Origin: Agromyces larvae
GTDB lineage: Bacteria; Actinomycetota; Actinomycetes; Actinomycetales; Microbacteriaceae
Length of the DNA stretch: 64,000 bases
Assembly: GCF_022811705.1 (NCBI RefSeq)
Contig: NZ_CP094528.1
Location: 1,302,001-1,366,000 of the forward strand
Reading direction: 5' to 3'
Every line of letters begins with the position of its first letter. The stretch's first letter is position 1. The translations under genes and the position numbers were made by a program. Below are positions 30,517 through 39,585 of this stretch, piece after piece. Under the pieces are notes generated by a model. It had not been told where the DNA came from. It searched no databases and worked only from the letters and a program-made list of their open reading frames with translations.

Positions 30517-31095
30517 TCATCGCACCGCGAGCATCACGTCGACCACCGCGTCGAGCACCAGGTCGACCTGCGCCTCGCGGTATCCGCCGCGCTGCGCGTG
30601 GAACGAGACCGCGCGCACGTCGTCGACGCTGATCGGCCACCCGTCGCGGAAGTACCGGGCCAGGCGGTCGGCGAACCGGTCCACCTCGCGCACGTGGTAG
30701 CCGAGCACGAGCGGACTCACCCGGTCGAATCGCTGACCTTCGGGCCGGGCGAGACGGTTGGAGACGACCTGCGCGGTCGTCCGCGCCTCGACGAGCCACG
30801 CCTCGTCGCCGTGCAGCCGCTCGGCGATGCGCTTCTCCTTCGCGGCGAAGGCGTCTTCGAGGCGTTCGAGGGCGGCATCGACGTGCGAGGTCGAGTACCC
30901 GCCCTTCTGCACCGCGAAGGCGGTCAGGCGGATGCCCTCGGCGGTGAGCTCGGGGTCGCCGGGCTTCGGCTGACCCTCGAACGCACGGCGGGCGACGGCG
31001 AGGAACTCCTCGACCTGGTCGATCCGGTAGCCGAGTTGAGGTTTGCGGGCGCGGGGGAACGTCGAATCCACCGCACCAGTATCGCGCACGCTCAT
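30517..31095 (-). CDS. DivIVA-domain protein
   Basis: 192 aa. Two DivIVA-type motifs, FPRARKPQLGYRIDQVEEFL near the N-terminus and VLGYHVREVDRFADRL in the second half, each followed by a short helix and an FxxQxGGY(R/S)xxxVD motif. No long coiled coil, unlike classic DivIVA. Sits behind cdsA with an ATGA overlap, so its expression is tied to phospholipid synthesis. Probably a membrane- or pole-associated adaptor; exact role unknown. Confidence 0.82.
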   Translation of the reverse strand: MSVRDTGAVDSTFPRARKPQLGYRIDQVEEFLAVARRAFEGQPKPGDPELTAEGIRLTAFAVQKGGYSTSHVDAALERLEDAFAAKEKRIAERLHGDEAWLVEARTTAQVVSNRLARPEGQRFDRVSPLVLGYHVREVDRFADRLARYFRDGWPISVDDVRAVSFHAQRGGYREAQVDLVLDAVVDVMLAVR

Positions 31096-32084
31096 CCGAA
31101 GAAGCGGAACGCCACGAACGCGACTGCCGCGGACGGCAGGATCGAGTCGAGCCGGTCGAGGAAGCCGCCGTGGCCCGGCAGCCAGGAACTCATGTCCTTG
31201 ATGCCGAGATCGCGCTTGATCAGCGACTCGGCCAGGTCGCCGAGCGTCGCCGTGAGCAGGATCGCGACACCGAACAGCAGCCCGAACCACCAGGGCTCGC
31301 CGAGCATGAACACCGCCAGCAGGGCGCCGGCGACCAGGCTCACGCCCGCGGCGCCGGCGAAGCCCTCCCAGGTCTTCTTGGGGCTGATCACCGGTGCCAT
31401 CGGGTGCTTGCCGAACGAGAGACCGAACGCGTACGCGCCCGTGTCCGCCGCGACGGCGATGATGATGAACGCCAGCGTCCAGTACTGGCCGCCGTCGGCG
31501 GCGGTGAGCACGACCGTGAAGGTCGCCAGGAAGGTGACGTAGCCCTGCACGAACGCCCCCGCGGCGAGATCGCCGACGAGACCGTTGCGGCTCGGAGCAT
31601 CCGACCGCCCGCCGAAGAGCGCCTCAACGAGCCGCCAGAGCGTCACCAGCGCGATGCCCGCGACGACCGCCGCGAACTGCCCGCCCGCACCGAAGTAGTA
31701 CGCCACCGGCACCGCCAGCACCGCGACCGCGACGCTCGGCACCACCGGCACCCGGATCTGCGCACGCCGGAACGCCTGCGTGAGCTCCAGGCTGGCGAAA
31801 CCCGCGACGACGACCGCGAACACCATGAAGAGCTCTTTGATCACGAGCAGGCTGAGCAGCAGCGCGCCGCCGAACGCGAGCCCGATCAGGATCGCGAGGA
31901 TGAGGTTGCGGCCCGTGCGGGCCTTGATCTTCTCCTGCGCCTGGTCGAACTGGGCGCGCCCGGCTTCGAACTGCCGCTCGAACTCGGCACGCTTCGCGTT
32001 GACCTGGGTGCGGAAGTCGTCGCGCGAGGTGGACTCGTGCCCCTCGGCGGCCGTCCGCTCCCCCTCCTCGGGGTCGCCTGACAT
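31092..32084 (-). CDS. cdsA: Phosphatidate cytidylyltransferase
   Basis: Makes CDP-diacylglycerol from phosphatidate and CTP at the membrane. 330 aa. N-terminal cytoplasmic part of about 70 residues is acidic then coiled (FERQFEAGRAQFDQAQEKIKA), followed by about eight TM helices. The family signature SLIKRDLGIKDMSSWLPGHG with GGFLDRLDS is intact near the C-terminus. The upstream frame is open, but ATG 32084, 7 nt after the frr stop, gives the sensible N-terminus. Part of pyrH-frr-cdsA. Confidence 0.95.
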   Translation of the reverse strand: MSGDPEEGERTAAEGHESTSRDDFRTQVNAKRAEFERQFEAGRAQFDQAQEKIKARTGRNLILAILIGLAFGGALLLSLLVIKELFMVFAVVVAGFASLELTQAFRRAQIRVPVVPSVAVAVLAVPVAYYFGAGGQFAAVVAGIALVTLWRLVEALFGGRSDAPSRNGLVGDLAAGAFVQGYVTFLATFTVVLTAADGGQYWTLAFIIIAVAADTGAYAFGLSFGKHPMAPVISPKKTWEGFAGAAGVSLVAGALLAVFMLGEPWWFGLLFGVAILLTATLGDLAESLIKRDLGIKDMSSWLPGHGGFLDRLDSILPSAAVAFVAFRFFG

Positions 32085-32091
32085 GTCGGAC

Positions 32092-32646
32092 TCAGACCTC
32101 GAGGAGTTCGGCTTCCTTGCGCTTGAGCGCATCGTCGATCTGGTCGACGTGGGTCTTGGTGACCTGCTCGAGCTCCTTCTCACCGCGCGCGACCTCGTCG
32201 TCGCCGACCTCGCCCTTCAGCGCGTCGAGGTCGTCCTTGGCCTTGCGGCGGATGTTGCGCACGGACACGCGCGCGTCCTCGGCCTTGGAGCGCACGATCT
32301 TCACGTACTCCTTGCGGCGCTCCTCCGTCAGCTCGGGCAGCGTCACGCGGATCAGGTTGCCGTCGTTGGTGGGGTTCGCGCCCAGGTTCGGCGTGTCGCG
32401 GATGGCCTGCTCGATGTCGCGCAGCGCGCTCTTGTCGTAGGGCGTCACGACCAGCGTGCGGGCCTCGGGGTTGGTGAGCGAGGCCAGCTGCGCGAGCGGA
32501 GTCGGCGTGCCGTAGTAGCTCACCATGATCTTCTGGAAGAGCTGGGGGTTCGCCCGCCCCGTCCGCACCGATGCGAAGTCCTCCTTCGCGACCTCGACGG
32601 CCTTCTGCATGCGTGCGGTGGTATCGGACAGTACATCCGCGATCAC
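32092..32646 (-). CDS. frr: Ribosome recycling factor
   Basis: 184 aa, the standard RRF length. Splits post-termination 70S ribosomes with EF-G. N-terminus [25 protein letters not shown] and C-terminal helix [23 protein letters not shown] are typical. GTG start with AAGGAG SD. Follows pyrH by 46 bp. Confidence 0.98.
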   Translation of the reverse strand: MIADVLSDTTARMQKAVEVAKEDFASVRTGRANPQLFQKIMVSYYGTPTPLAQLASLTNPEARTLVVTPYDKSALRDIEQAIRDTPNLGANPTNDGNLIRVTLPELTEERRKEYVKIVRSKAEDARVSVRNIRRKAKDDLDALKGEVGDDEVARGEKELEQVTKTHVDQIDDALKRKEAELLEV

Positions 32647-32692
32647 GGGAGCTCCTTCGTTCGCTACTCGGGACAGTCTATCGAGGGCCGGT

Positions 32693-33424
32693 TCAGCGAG
32701 CCGCCACCGGAGCGCCGTTGCGCACGATGGTGCCGAGGCTGGCCCCGAGGATCGCGGCGGTGACGTTGCCCTCCGGCTCCATGCCGAACACCTGCATCGG
32801 CATGCCGTTGTCCATGCAGAGGCTGAACGCGGTCGAGTCGACCACCTTGAGCCCGCGCTGGAGCGCCTCCTGGTACGTGATCTCGTCGATCTTGTGCGCG
32901 TCGGGATTGGTGCGCGGGTCGTCGGAGTAGACGCCGTCGACGCCGTTCTTCGCCACCAGCACCACGTCGGCGCCGATCTCGAGCGCCCGCTGGGCGGCGA
33001 CCGTGTCGGTCGAGAAGTACGGCAGCCCGGCGCCGGCGCCGAAGATGACGACCCGGCCCTTCTCGAGGTGCCGTTCGGCGCGCCGCGGGATGTACGGCTC
33101 GGCGACCTGGGTCATCGAGATCGCCGACTGCACGCGGGTCGCGGCGCCCGCCTGCTCGAGGAAGTCCTGCAGCGCCAGCGAGTTCATCACCGTGCCGAGC
33201 ATGCCCATGTAGTCGGCTCGTCCGCGGTCCATCCCGCGCTGCGAGAGCTCGGCGCCGCGGAAGAAGTTGCCGCCGCCGACCACGATCGCCACCTCGACGT
33301 CCTGCGCGGCCTGTGCGATCTCGCGGGCGAGCGCGCCCACCACGTCGGGATTCACGCCGAGGGCTCCCCCTCCGAACGCCTCCCCCGAGAGCTTCAGCAT
33401 CACCCTGCGTCTGCGATCCGTCAT
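32693..33424 (-). CDS. pyrH: UMP kinase
   Basis: Phosphorylates UMP to UDP; hexameric amino-acid-kinase fold. 243 aa. [13 protein letters not shown] (phosphate-binding start), [25 protein letters not shown], and [16 protein letters not shown] are all characteristic. ATG at 33424 with AAGGGACGG upstream. First gene after the tsf terminator, so it likely has its own promoter; the minus strand shows TTGACA at 33457-33452 but no clear -10 at the right distance. Confidence 0.98.
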   Translation of the reverse strand: MTDRRRRVMLKLSGEAFGGGALGVNPDVVGALAREIAQAAQDVEVAIVVGGGNFFRGAELSQRGMDRGRADYMGMLGTVMNSLALQDFLEQAGAATRVQSAISMTQVAEPYIPRRAERHLEKGRVVIFGAGAGLPYFSTDTVAAQRALEIGADVVLVAKNGVDGVYSDDPRTNPDAHKIDEITYQEALQRGLKVVDSTAFSLCMDNGMPMQVFGMEPEGNVTAAILGASLGTIVRNGAPVAAR

Positions 33425-33523
33425 CGCCTGCCGTCCCTTCGGTCAGCCCCGTGTCAAAACTAGTGGTTCGCGCCCCGACGCCGCGACGCGGCATCCGACC
33501 GCTTGCGCTCATCCGGGCGCATG

Positions 33524-33558
33524 AAAAGGGGAGTCCGGATCGATGATCCGGACTCCCC
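33524..33558 (-). terminator. Intrinsic terminator after tsf
   Basis: On the minus strand a perfect 14-bp stem (arms 33545-33558 and 33528-33541, GGGGAGTCCGGATC type) with a 3-nt loop is followed by TTTT at 33527-33524. It lies 12 bp past the tsf stop, separating rpsB-tsf from pyrH. Confidence 0.92.
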
Positions 33559-33569
33559 TCGTCGATGAC

Positions 33570-34400
33570 TTACGCGCCGACCTTGAAGCGGGCGAAGTCG
33601 CTGACCGTCAGGCCCGCGTCCTGGAGGACCTTGCTGATGGTGAGCTTGTTGTCCTTCGCGTAGTCCTGCTCGAGCAGTGCGACCTGCTTGAAGAACGCAC
33701 CGAGGCGACCCTCGATGATCTTCGGCAGCGCCGCCTCGGGCTTGCCCTCGTTGCGCGAGATCTCCTCGACGATGCGGCGCTCGTTGGCCACCGCCTCCTC
33801 GGGGACGTCCTCGCGGGCGAGGTACTCGGGGTTCGCGAACGAGATGTGCTGCGCGATCGAGCGAGCCGTCTCGGCGTCGGCGCCCGCGTAGCCGAGGACC
33901 ACGCCGACCTGCGGGGGCAGGTCCTTCGAGGTCTTGTGCAGGTAGATCGAGAACTGCTCGCCCTTCACGAGGCGGACGCGGCGGAGCTCGACCTTCTCGC
34001 CGAGGATCGCGGCGTCCTGGTCGATGACCTCGGCGACGGTCTTGCCCTCGGCCGGCGCGGCCAGAGCGGCCTCGACGGTCTCGGCGCGCGACGCGGCGAC
34101 GGCGGCGAGGACGCGGTCGGCGAGACCGACGAACTTGTCGCCCTTGGCGACGAAGTCGGTCTCGCAGGCCAGCTCGATGAGGGTTGCGGTGCCGTCGCCG
34201 TTGTCGGCGGCGGCGACGAGGCCCTCGGAGGTCGAGCGGTCGGCGCGCTTGGCGTTGCCCTTGGCACCCTTCAGGCGAAGGATCTCGGTCGCCTTCTCGA
34301 TGTCGCCGTCGGCCTCGACGAGCGCGTTCTTGGTGTCGGTCATGCCGGTACCGAGCTGCTCGCGAAGCGCCTTGATGTCGGCGATGCTGACGTTGGCCAT
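33570..34400 (-). CDS. tsf: Elongation factor Ts
   Basis: Nucleotide exchange factor for EF-Tu, 276 aa. N-terminal UBA-like domain with REQLGTGMTDTKNALVEADGD and KATEILRLKG; core domains with ELACETDFVAKGDKF and the dimerisation/EF-Tu contact region; C-terminal module QDYAKDNKLTISKVLQDAG. Follows rpsB by 42 bp in the usual rpsB-tsf operon. Confidence 0.98.
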   Translation of the reverse strand: MANVSIADIKALREQLGTGMTDTKNALVEADGDIEKATEILRLKGAKGNAKRADRSTSEGLVAAADNGDGTATLIELACETDFVAKGDKFVGLADRVLAAVAASRAETVEAALAAPAEGKTVAEVIDQDAAILGEKVELRRVRLVKGEQFSIYLHKTSKDLPPQVGVVLGYAGADAETARSIAQHISFANPEYLAREDVPEEAVANERRIVEEISRNEGKPEAALPKIIEGRLGAFFKQVALLEQDYAKDNKLTISKVLQDAGLTVSDFARFKVGA

Positions 34401-34442
34401 GTGGAATGGACTCCCTGTCGTTCGAAGTGTGGTGGGTGTCGA

Positions 34443-35393
34443 CTACTCGGCGGCGGGCGCGTCGGCCGCGTCGGCCTGCTCGGCCGCCGCTTCGCCGGCC
34501 TCGTCCGCGGCCGACTCGGTCGCGGCGATCTCGGTCGCAGCCTCGTCGACGACCTCGGCGGCCTCGGCCTGGGCCTCGGCGACGGTCTCGGCCACCTTCT
34601 CGGTCTCGGCCGATGCCTGCTCGGGGGTGGTCTCGGTCGACGCCTGGAGGAGCTCGGCCTCCCACTCGGCGAGCGGCTCGGCCTCTTCGCCCTCTTCGGG
34701 CTTCTGGTGGCGCTGGATGAGGCCCTCGGCGGCGGCGTCGGCGATGATGCGGGTGAGCAGGCTCACCGAGCGGATCGCGTCGTCGTTGCCCGGGATCGGG
34801 TACTGCACCTCGTCGGGGTCGCAGTTGGTGTCGAGGATGCCGATGACGGGGATGCCGAGCTTCTTCGCCTCGTCGATTGCGAGGTGCTCCTTCTTGGTGT
34901 CCACGACCCACAGCGCCGACGGCGTCTTGGTGAGGTTGCGGATGCCGCCGAGCGACTTGTGCAGCTTGTCGAGCTCTCGCTTCTTGAGGAGGAGCTCCTT
35001 CTTGGTGAAGCCGCTCGTGGTGCCCTCGAAGTCGAGCTCCTCGAGCTCCTTCATGCGGGCGAGACGCTTCGACACCGTCGAGAAGTTGGTGAGGAGGCCA
35101 CCGAGCCAGCGCTGGTTCACGAAGGGCTGGCCGACGCGCTGCGCCTGCTCGGCGATCGACTCCTGCGCCTGCTTCTTGGTGCCGACGAAGAGGATGGTGC
35201 CGCCGTGGGCGACCGTCTCCTTGACGAAGTCGTACGCCTTGTCGATGTAGGCGAGCGACTGCTGCAGGTCGATGATGTAGATGCCCGAGCGCTCGGTGAA
35301 GATGAAGCGCTTCATCTTCGGGTTCCAGCGGCGGGTCTGGTGCCCGAAGTGCACGCCGCTGTCGAGCAGCTGGCGAATGGTGACGACGGCCAT
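34443..35393 (-). CDS. rpsB: 30S ribosomal protein S2
   Basis: 316 aa. Standard S2 core ([69 protein letters not shown]) to about residue 230, then an acidic Glu/Ala/Thr-rich tail of about 80 residues not present in E. coli S2. Such tails are common in high-GC Actinobacteria. The open frame extends far upstream, but ATG 35393 with AAGGAG is the start. Confidence 0.97.
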   Translation of the reverse strand: MAVVTIRQLLDSGVHFGHQTRRWNPKMKRFIFTERSGIYIIDLQQSLAYIDKAYDFVKETVAHGGTILFVGTKKQAQESIAEQAQRVGQPFVNQRWLGGLLTNFSTVSKRLARMKELEELDFEGTTSGFTKKELLLKKRELDKLHKSLGGIRNLTKTPSALWVVDTKKEHLAIDEAKKLGIPVIGILDTNCDPDEVQYPIPGNDDAIRSVSLLTRIIADAAAEGLIQRHQKPEEGEEAEPLAEWEAELLQASTETTPEQASAETEKVAETVAEAQAEAAEVVDEAATEIAATESAADEAGEAAAEQADAADAPAAE

Positions 35394-35580
35394 GAGCCGT
35401 TCTCCTTCTGTTCTCGGTTGACTGCTGCCGGCCGGCGGCCGGAAGCCCTGGTGCCCGGCACGCTCCGCCGACTCCCCGCGAAGCGAGGAGGAGGACCGAT
35501 GGAGTCGTCTGCCGAATGGGCACGCGTAGTCGCCCCGACACGCGAGGCGCTTCGGACATGCTACCACGCGTCCCCTCCTC

Positions 35581-35603
35581 CCCAGCCGGGCTGCGCGGCT
35601 GGG
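35581..35603. repeat. Small inverted repeat upstream of rpsB
   Basis: CCCAGCCG (35581-35588) and CGGCTGGG (35596-35603), perfect 8-bp arms with a 7-nt loop, in the 270-bp divergent gap 35394-35663 between rpsB and the M23 peptidase gene. A possible rpsB -10 (TAGCAT, minus strand, 35563-35558) lies 17 bp away, which would give a leader of about 160 nt. Function not known. Confidence 0.4.
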
Positions 35604-35663
35604 CGGTCCACCGGTCGGGCGGGAACAGGGCCGGATGCTCCGCCGGGCCACGAAGCTGGGCGG

Positions 35664-36278
35664 ATGACTCGTCGCTGGTCCACCCCCGTCGTCGCGCTGC
35701 TCGCGGCCCGGGCCCTCATGGCCGGGGCACTGGTCGCCGGCATGCCCGGGGCGCCGGCGGCGATGGCCGACGGGATGCCCGCCGCCGCGCAGCCGGCCAC
35801 CGCAGCGGAGCCGGCCGCCGCAGCGGAGCCCGCCGGCGCTGCGGAGCCTTCGGCGGCGACCCAGCCGCGTTGGCGGTGGCCGGTTCCGAGTCCGATCGTC
35901 GTCCTCCGACCGTTCCGGGCGCCGGCGACGCCGTACGCGTCCGGCCACCGCGGCATCGACCTCGACGTCCCGCCGGGTGCGACGGTCAGCGCTCCGGCGG
36001 GCGGCGTCGTCGCCTTCGCCGGCATGGTCGCGGGCCGCGGTGTGATCACCGTCGACCACGGCGAGGGCGTGCTGAGCTCGTACGAGCCGATCACCTCCGC
36101 CGTCGCCGTCGGCGACGCCGTCCGCCCGGGCGACCCGATCGGCTCGGTGGCGACCGGCGGTCACTGCGGGGCCGGCTGCCTGCATTTCGGGGTGCGCGTC
36201 GACGGCGAGTACGTGTCGCCGTTCCGCTTCCTCGGCGGCGTGCCCCGTGCGGTGCTGCTGCCGTGGCGCGACGACTGA
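35664..36278 (+). CDS. M23-family peptidase (secreted LytM-type)
   Basis: 204 aa. Signal peptide ([19 protein letters not shown] with Ala-rich cleavage region), an Ala/Glu/Pro repeat linker ([16 protein letters not shown]), then a LytM domain: [35 protein letters not shown] and [13 protein letters not shown] give the expected zinc-binding His/Asp set. Probably acts on peptidoglycan cross-links or binds cell wall. The same frame is open for 700 codons upstream, antisense to rpsB-tsf; ATG 35664 is the first that yields a signal peptide. It is the one plus-strand gene in this housekeeping block. Confidence 0.87.
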   Translation: MTRRWSTPVVALLAARALMAGALVAGMPGAPAAMADGMPAAAQPATAAEPAAAAEPAGAAEPSAATQPRWRWPVPSPIVVLRPFRAPATPYASGHRGIDLDVPPGATVSAPAGGVVAFAGMVAGRGVITVDHGEGVLSSYEPITSAVAVGDAVRPGDPIGSVATGGHCGAGCLHFGVRVDGEYVSPFRFLGGVPRAVLLPWRDD

Positions 36279-36302
36279 GCTGCGGCGGCGGGCCGATGCC
36301 GG

Positions 36303-37250
36303 CTACGCCCGCGGATGCGCGAGTCGGTAGCTCTCCTTCAGCCGCTCGGTCGACACGTGCGTGTAGATCTGGGTGGTGCCGAGACTCGCGTGGCCGAGGA
36401 ACTCCTGCACTGCGCGCAGATCGGCACCGCCGTCGAGCAGGTGCGTGGCGGCCGTGTGCCGCAGGGCGTGCGGACCCGACGGCCCGGTTCCGGGCAGGTC
36501 GGCGAGCAGCGATGCCACGAGTCGGTGCACCGCCCGGACCCCGAGCCGCCCGCCGCGCACCCCGAGGAAGACCGCGGGCGTGGCCGGCGCCGTCGACGGT
36601 GCCGCGGCGAGCAGCACCGCACGGCCGGTCTCGAGGTAGCGGTCGAGTGCGCGGGCGGCGGGCGCGCCGTACGGGACGACGCGCTCCTTGTCGCCCTTGC
36701 CGACGACTCGAACGGTGCGCGCGCGGCGGTCGAGCCCGCCGAGGTCGAGACCGACGAGCTCGGAGACGCGCAGGCCCGAAGCGTACAGGAGCTCGAGGAT
36801 CGCGGAGTCGCGTGCGGCGACGGCATCGCCCTCGCCGGCACGCGCGTCGACCGCGGCGAGCAGATCGGCGATCGCGGACTGGGTCAGCACACGCGGCAGC
36901 GTGCGGTGCGGCCGAGGCGCCCGCAGGCGTGCCGACGGATCCGCCGCGAGCGCACCGACGCGGGTCAGCCACGCGCACCAGCCGCGGGCTGCCGCGGCGC
37001 GGCGTGCCACCGAGCTGCGGGCGAGCCCGCGTTCGGTCGCCTGCCACAACCAGTCGCGCAGCAGCGCCAGGTCGAGGTCGGCCACGACGCCGGCGCCGCG
37101 TTCGCGCGCGAACCCGACGAGGTCGGCGAGGTCGCGGGCGTACGCGGTGAGCGTGTTCGCCGCGACCGCCCGTTCGAACTCGAGGTGCTCGAGGTAGTCG
37201 GCGACGAGCACCCCGAACCCGTCGGTCGCCGAGTCGGGGACGCGCGTCAT
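36303..37250 (-). CDS. xerC: Site-specific tyrosine recombinase XerC
   Basis: Resolves chromosome dimers at dif with XerD. 315 aa. N-terminal SAM-like core-binding domain ([23 protein letters not shown]) and catalytic domain with all key residues: Arg in [12 protein letters not shown], Lys in [30 protein letters not shown] (HxxR), [14 protein letters not shown] (His and Tyr nucleophile). ATG 37250 overlaps the stop of the metallophosphoesterase gene. A position next to dprA/topA-type genes is normal in Actinobacteria. Confidence 0.93.
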   Translation of the reverse strand: MTRVPDSATDGFGVLVADYLEHLEFERAVAANTLTAYARDLADLVGFARERGAGVVADLDLALLRDWLWQATERGLARSSVARRAAAARGWCAWLTRVGALAADPSARLRAPRPHRTLPRVLTQSAIADLLAAVDARAGEGDAVAARDSAILELLYASGLRVSELVGLDLGGLDRRARTVRVVGKGDKERVVPYGAPAARALDRYLETGRAVLLAAAPSTAPATPAVFLGVRGGRLGVRAVHRLVASLLADLPGTGPSGPHALRHTAATHLLDGGADLRAVQEFLGHASLGTTQIYTHVSTERLKESYRLAHPRA

Positions 37251-38182
37251 GCGCCCGCCTTGCGCCCGAATCGTTCGAGCCGGCCCGCTTCGTCGAGTGC
37301 CTCGAGCTCGGCGAGGAACTCGGCACCGAAGCTCGTCACCACCGGGTGCGCGCCGACCGGCACCACCGAGGTCACGGCGGCGTCGTCGAAGAGGTGCACC
37401 ACCGAGCAGGACTGCCCGCCGTCGACGCCGACGAGTTCGCGCGGGGGCGCGGACAGATCCATCGTGTAGGCGAGCGCGCCGGCGACCGACACCGGAATGC
37501 CGGCGAACTCGCCGTTCGTCGGGTAGTGCAGGTGGCCCCCGAGGATGAGGCGCACGTCGGTGCCCGCGAGCACGTCGGCGAGCGTGTCCTGCCCGCGCAG
37601 CTCGAGCACGTCCATGACCGCGAGCGGGGTCGCGATCGGGGCGTGGTGGAGGGCCAGCACGGTGCCGCGCTCGGCCGGTGCGGCGAGTTCGGTCGCGAGC
37701 CAGTGGAGCGCCGCGTCGTCCACGCTGCCGTGGTGGTAGCCGGGCACGCTCACGTCGAGGGCGATGATGCGCAGACCGTCGACCGTCACGGATCGGTGCA
37801 CCGGTGCGTCGCCCGGCGGCTCGTCGAGCAGTTCGGCACGGAACGACGCCCGCTCGTCGTGGTTGCCCATGACCCAGACGAGCTCGGCGCCGGTGGCCGC
37901 GACCAGCGGTGCGATCGCCGCCCGCGCCCGTCGGTACGCGTCGGGCTCGCCGAGGTCGGCGACATCGCCGGTCACGACGATCGCGTCGATCGACGTGCCG
38001 AGTCTCGCCAGCTGGGCGACGGCACGATCGAGCAGTGCGACCGTGTCGACCCGCCCGCCGAGCAGCGCGCCGCCCGCGAGCAGGTGCGTGTCGGACAGGT
38101 GCGCGAGCACGTGCCGCGCAGCGGGGTACCTGCCGAGCCGCGGCCGGTCGCTGTGGTCGCTCTGGTCGTCGATGGCGTGCAC
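37247..38182 (-). CDS. Metallophosphoesterase (3',5'-cyclic nucleotide phosphodiesterase CpdA-like)
   Basis: 311 aa. Calcineurin-like fold with the metal-binding blocks in order: [53 protein letters not shown]. This is the class III cyclic phosphodiesterase arrangement, so cAMP or a related phosphodiester is a plausible substrate, but activity is inferred. GTG start with TAGGCT 6 nt upstream and no SD, probably leaderless. Overlaps xerC (ATGA). It separates xerC from dprA, which are often adjacent. Confidence 0.85.
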   Translation of the reverse strand: MHAIDDQSDHSDRPRLGRYPAARHVLAHLSDTHLLAGGALLGGRVDTVALLDRAVAQLARLGTSIDAIVVTGDVADLGEPDAYRRARAAIAPLVAATGAELVWVMGNHDERASFRAELLDEPPGDAPVHRSVTVDGLRIIALDVSVPGYHHGSVDDAALHWLATELAAPAERGTVLALHHAPIATPLAVMDVLELRGQDTLADVLAGTDVRLILGGHLHYPTNGEFAGIPVSVAGALAYTMDLSAPPRELVGVDGGQSCSVVHLFDDAAVTSVVPVGAHPVVTSFGAEFLAELEALDEAGRLERFGRKAGA

Positions 38183-38228
38183 GGCGCCAGCCTACGGCGG
38201 ACCGCCGACGCGGCGCCCGCCACGCGCC

Positions 38229-38290
38229 GACCGCGTCAGCACGCTGCACGCCCCACGCGGACCGCGTCAGCACGCTGCACGCCCCACGCG
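38229..38290. repeat. 31-bp tandem repeat x2
   Basis: Unit begins GACCGCGTCAGCACGCTGCA; copies at 38229-38259 and 38260-38290 are identical, followed by decayed pieces (GACCGCCGACCGCCTCA and a second GCCGACCGCCTCA) to about 38334. Fills most of the 149-bp gap between the metallophosphoesterase start and dprA end. No gene seen. Confidence 0.8.
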
Positions 38291-38331
38291 GACCGCCGAC
38301 CGCCTCAGCCCGCCGCCGCGCGCCGACCGCC

Positions 38332-39585
38332 TCATCCCGCGGCTCGCCGCGCGACCCAGCCGTTCGGTCGTCTCGCCGCCCTGCCTTCGATCTCGAGGAT
38401 GCCGAGGACGCCCATGACCCGCGCGGGTTCGACTCCGGCCAGGCGTGCGACGTCGTCGACGCTGCGCGGCGAACGCGGACTGAGCGCGTCGAGCACTCGC
38501 ACCGCATCGGGGTGGGCCGACGGGCCGGGCGGGCCGCCGCGGGCGGCGCCGGCCGGATCGTCGAACAGTCGGAGCGCACCGTGCGCACCGGTGCCGCCCG
38601 CGAGTTCGGCCATCTGCGCGGCGTTCACGACGCAGATCGCGTCGCGTTCGCGCAGCAGCCGATGACACCCGGCCGACACCGGACTCGTGACCGGCCCGGG
38701 CACCGCGCCGATCGGCCGGCCGAGTGCGCTCGCGTGGTTCGCGGTGTTCAGCGACCCCGACCGGTGCCCGGCCTCGATCACGACGGTCGCGGCGGACGCC
38801 GCGGCGATCAAGCGGTTGCGTTGCAGGAACCTCCATTTCGTCGGCGAGGATCCGCACGGCACTTCGGACACGACCGCACCCGTCTGCACGATGCGCGACA
38901 GCAGGTCGTCGTGGCCCAGCGGGTAGAACCGGTCGATGCCGCCGGCGAGGAACGCCACGGTGCTGCCGGCGCTGCGCAGCGCCGAACGGTGCGCCATGCC
39001 GTCGATGCCGTACGCGCCGCCCGACACGACGGTGAACCCGCGGTCGACGAGTCCGGCGGACGCTTCGATCGCCACGTGCTCGCCGTACCCGGTCGCCGCG
39101 CGGGCGCCGACGAGGGCGATCGCCGGCGCGCTCGACGCGATGGCCGCGGTGCGCCCCCGCACCCACAGCGCGAGCGGCGTGTGCACTCCGAGGTCGTCGA
39201 CGCCGATCGGCCAGTCGGGATCGCCCGGCACGAGCAGTGCCGCCCCGACTCGGGCGGCTTGCGCGAGCGAGCGCAGGATCGCCTCGGCGTCGAGCCGCGG
39301 CATCCATCGCGCGAGCGCATCCGAGATCGTCTTCGGCGTCACGGTCGCCTCGGCGGGCAGCAGGGCGGCCAGCGCTGCGACGTCAGGTCGCGCGAGCAGC
39401 GCGTGCGCGGTCGCGACGGCGCCCACCTGCGCAACCGCGCGCCCCATGACGCCGTCGCCGGGCTCGGCGAGGGCGCCGAGCACGATGCGGGCGAACGCAT
39501 CGGCATCGTCGAGCGATCTCCCCACCGCTTCGAGCGCGCGTGCCGAGCGGTCGAGCAGCTCGTCGAACGCGTCGGATCCCCGCAT
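38332..39585 (-). CDS. dprA: DNA processing protein DprA
   Basis: Loads RecA on incoming single-stranded DNA in transformation; also present in many non-competent bacteria. 417 aa. N-terminal helical region, Rossmann-like core ([74 protein letters not shown]) and a C-terminal winged-helix domain. ATG 39585 overlaps the comM stop by ATGA. Part of yraN-comM-dprA. Confidence 0.95.
   Translation of the reverse strand: MRGSDAFDELLDRSARALEAVGRSLDDADAFARIVLGALAEPGDGVMGRAVAQVGAVATAHALLARPDVAALAALLPAEATVTPKTISDALARWMPRLDAEAILRSLAQAARVGAALLVPGDPDWPIGVDDLGVHTPLALWVRGRTAAIASSAPAIALVGARAATGYGEHVAIEASAGLVDRGFTVVSGGAYGIDGMAHRSALRSAGSTVAFLAGGIDRFYPLGHDDLLSRIVQTGAVVSEVPCGSSPTKWRFLQRNRLIAAASAATVVIEAGHRSGSLNTANHASALGRPIGAVPGPVTSPVSAGCHRLLRERDAICVVNAAQMAELAGGTGAHGALRLFDDPAGAARGGPPGPSAHPDAVRVLDALSPRSPRSVDDVARLAGVEPARVMGVLGILEIEGRAARRPNGWVARRAAG

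Noticed and set aside
33452..33457. TTGACA as pyrH -35
   Set aside because: No -10 at 16-19 nt; the expected place overlaps the pyrH SD.
33543..35663. 700-codon plus-strand extension upstream of the M23 peptidase
   Set aside because: Antisense to tsf and rpsB, and would bury the signal peptide.
38420..38450. tRNA-like GGTTCGACTCC
   Set aside because: Lies inside dprA; no acceptor stem or anticodon arm can be built around it. No tRNA gene was found in the window.
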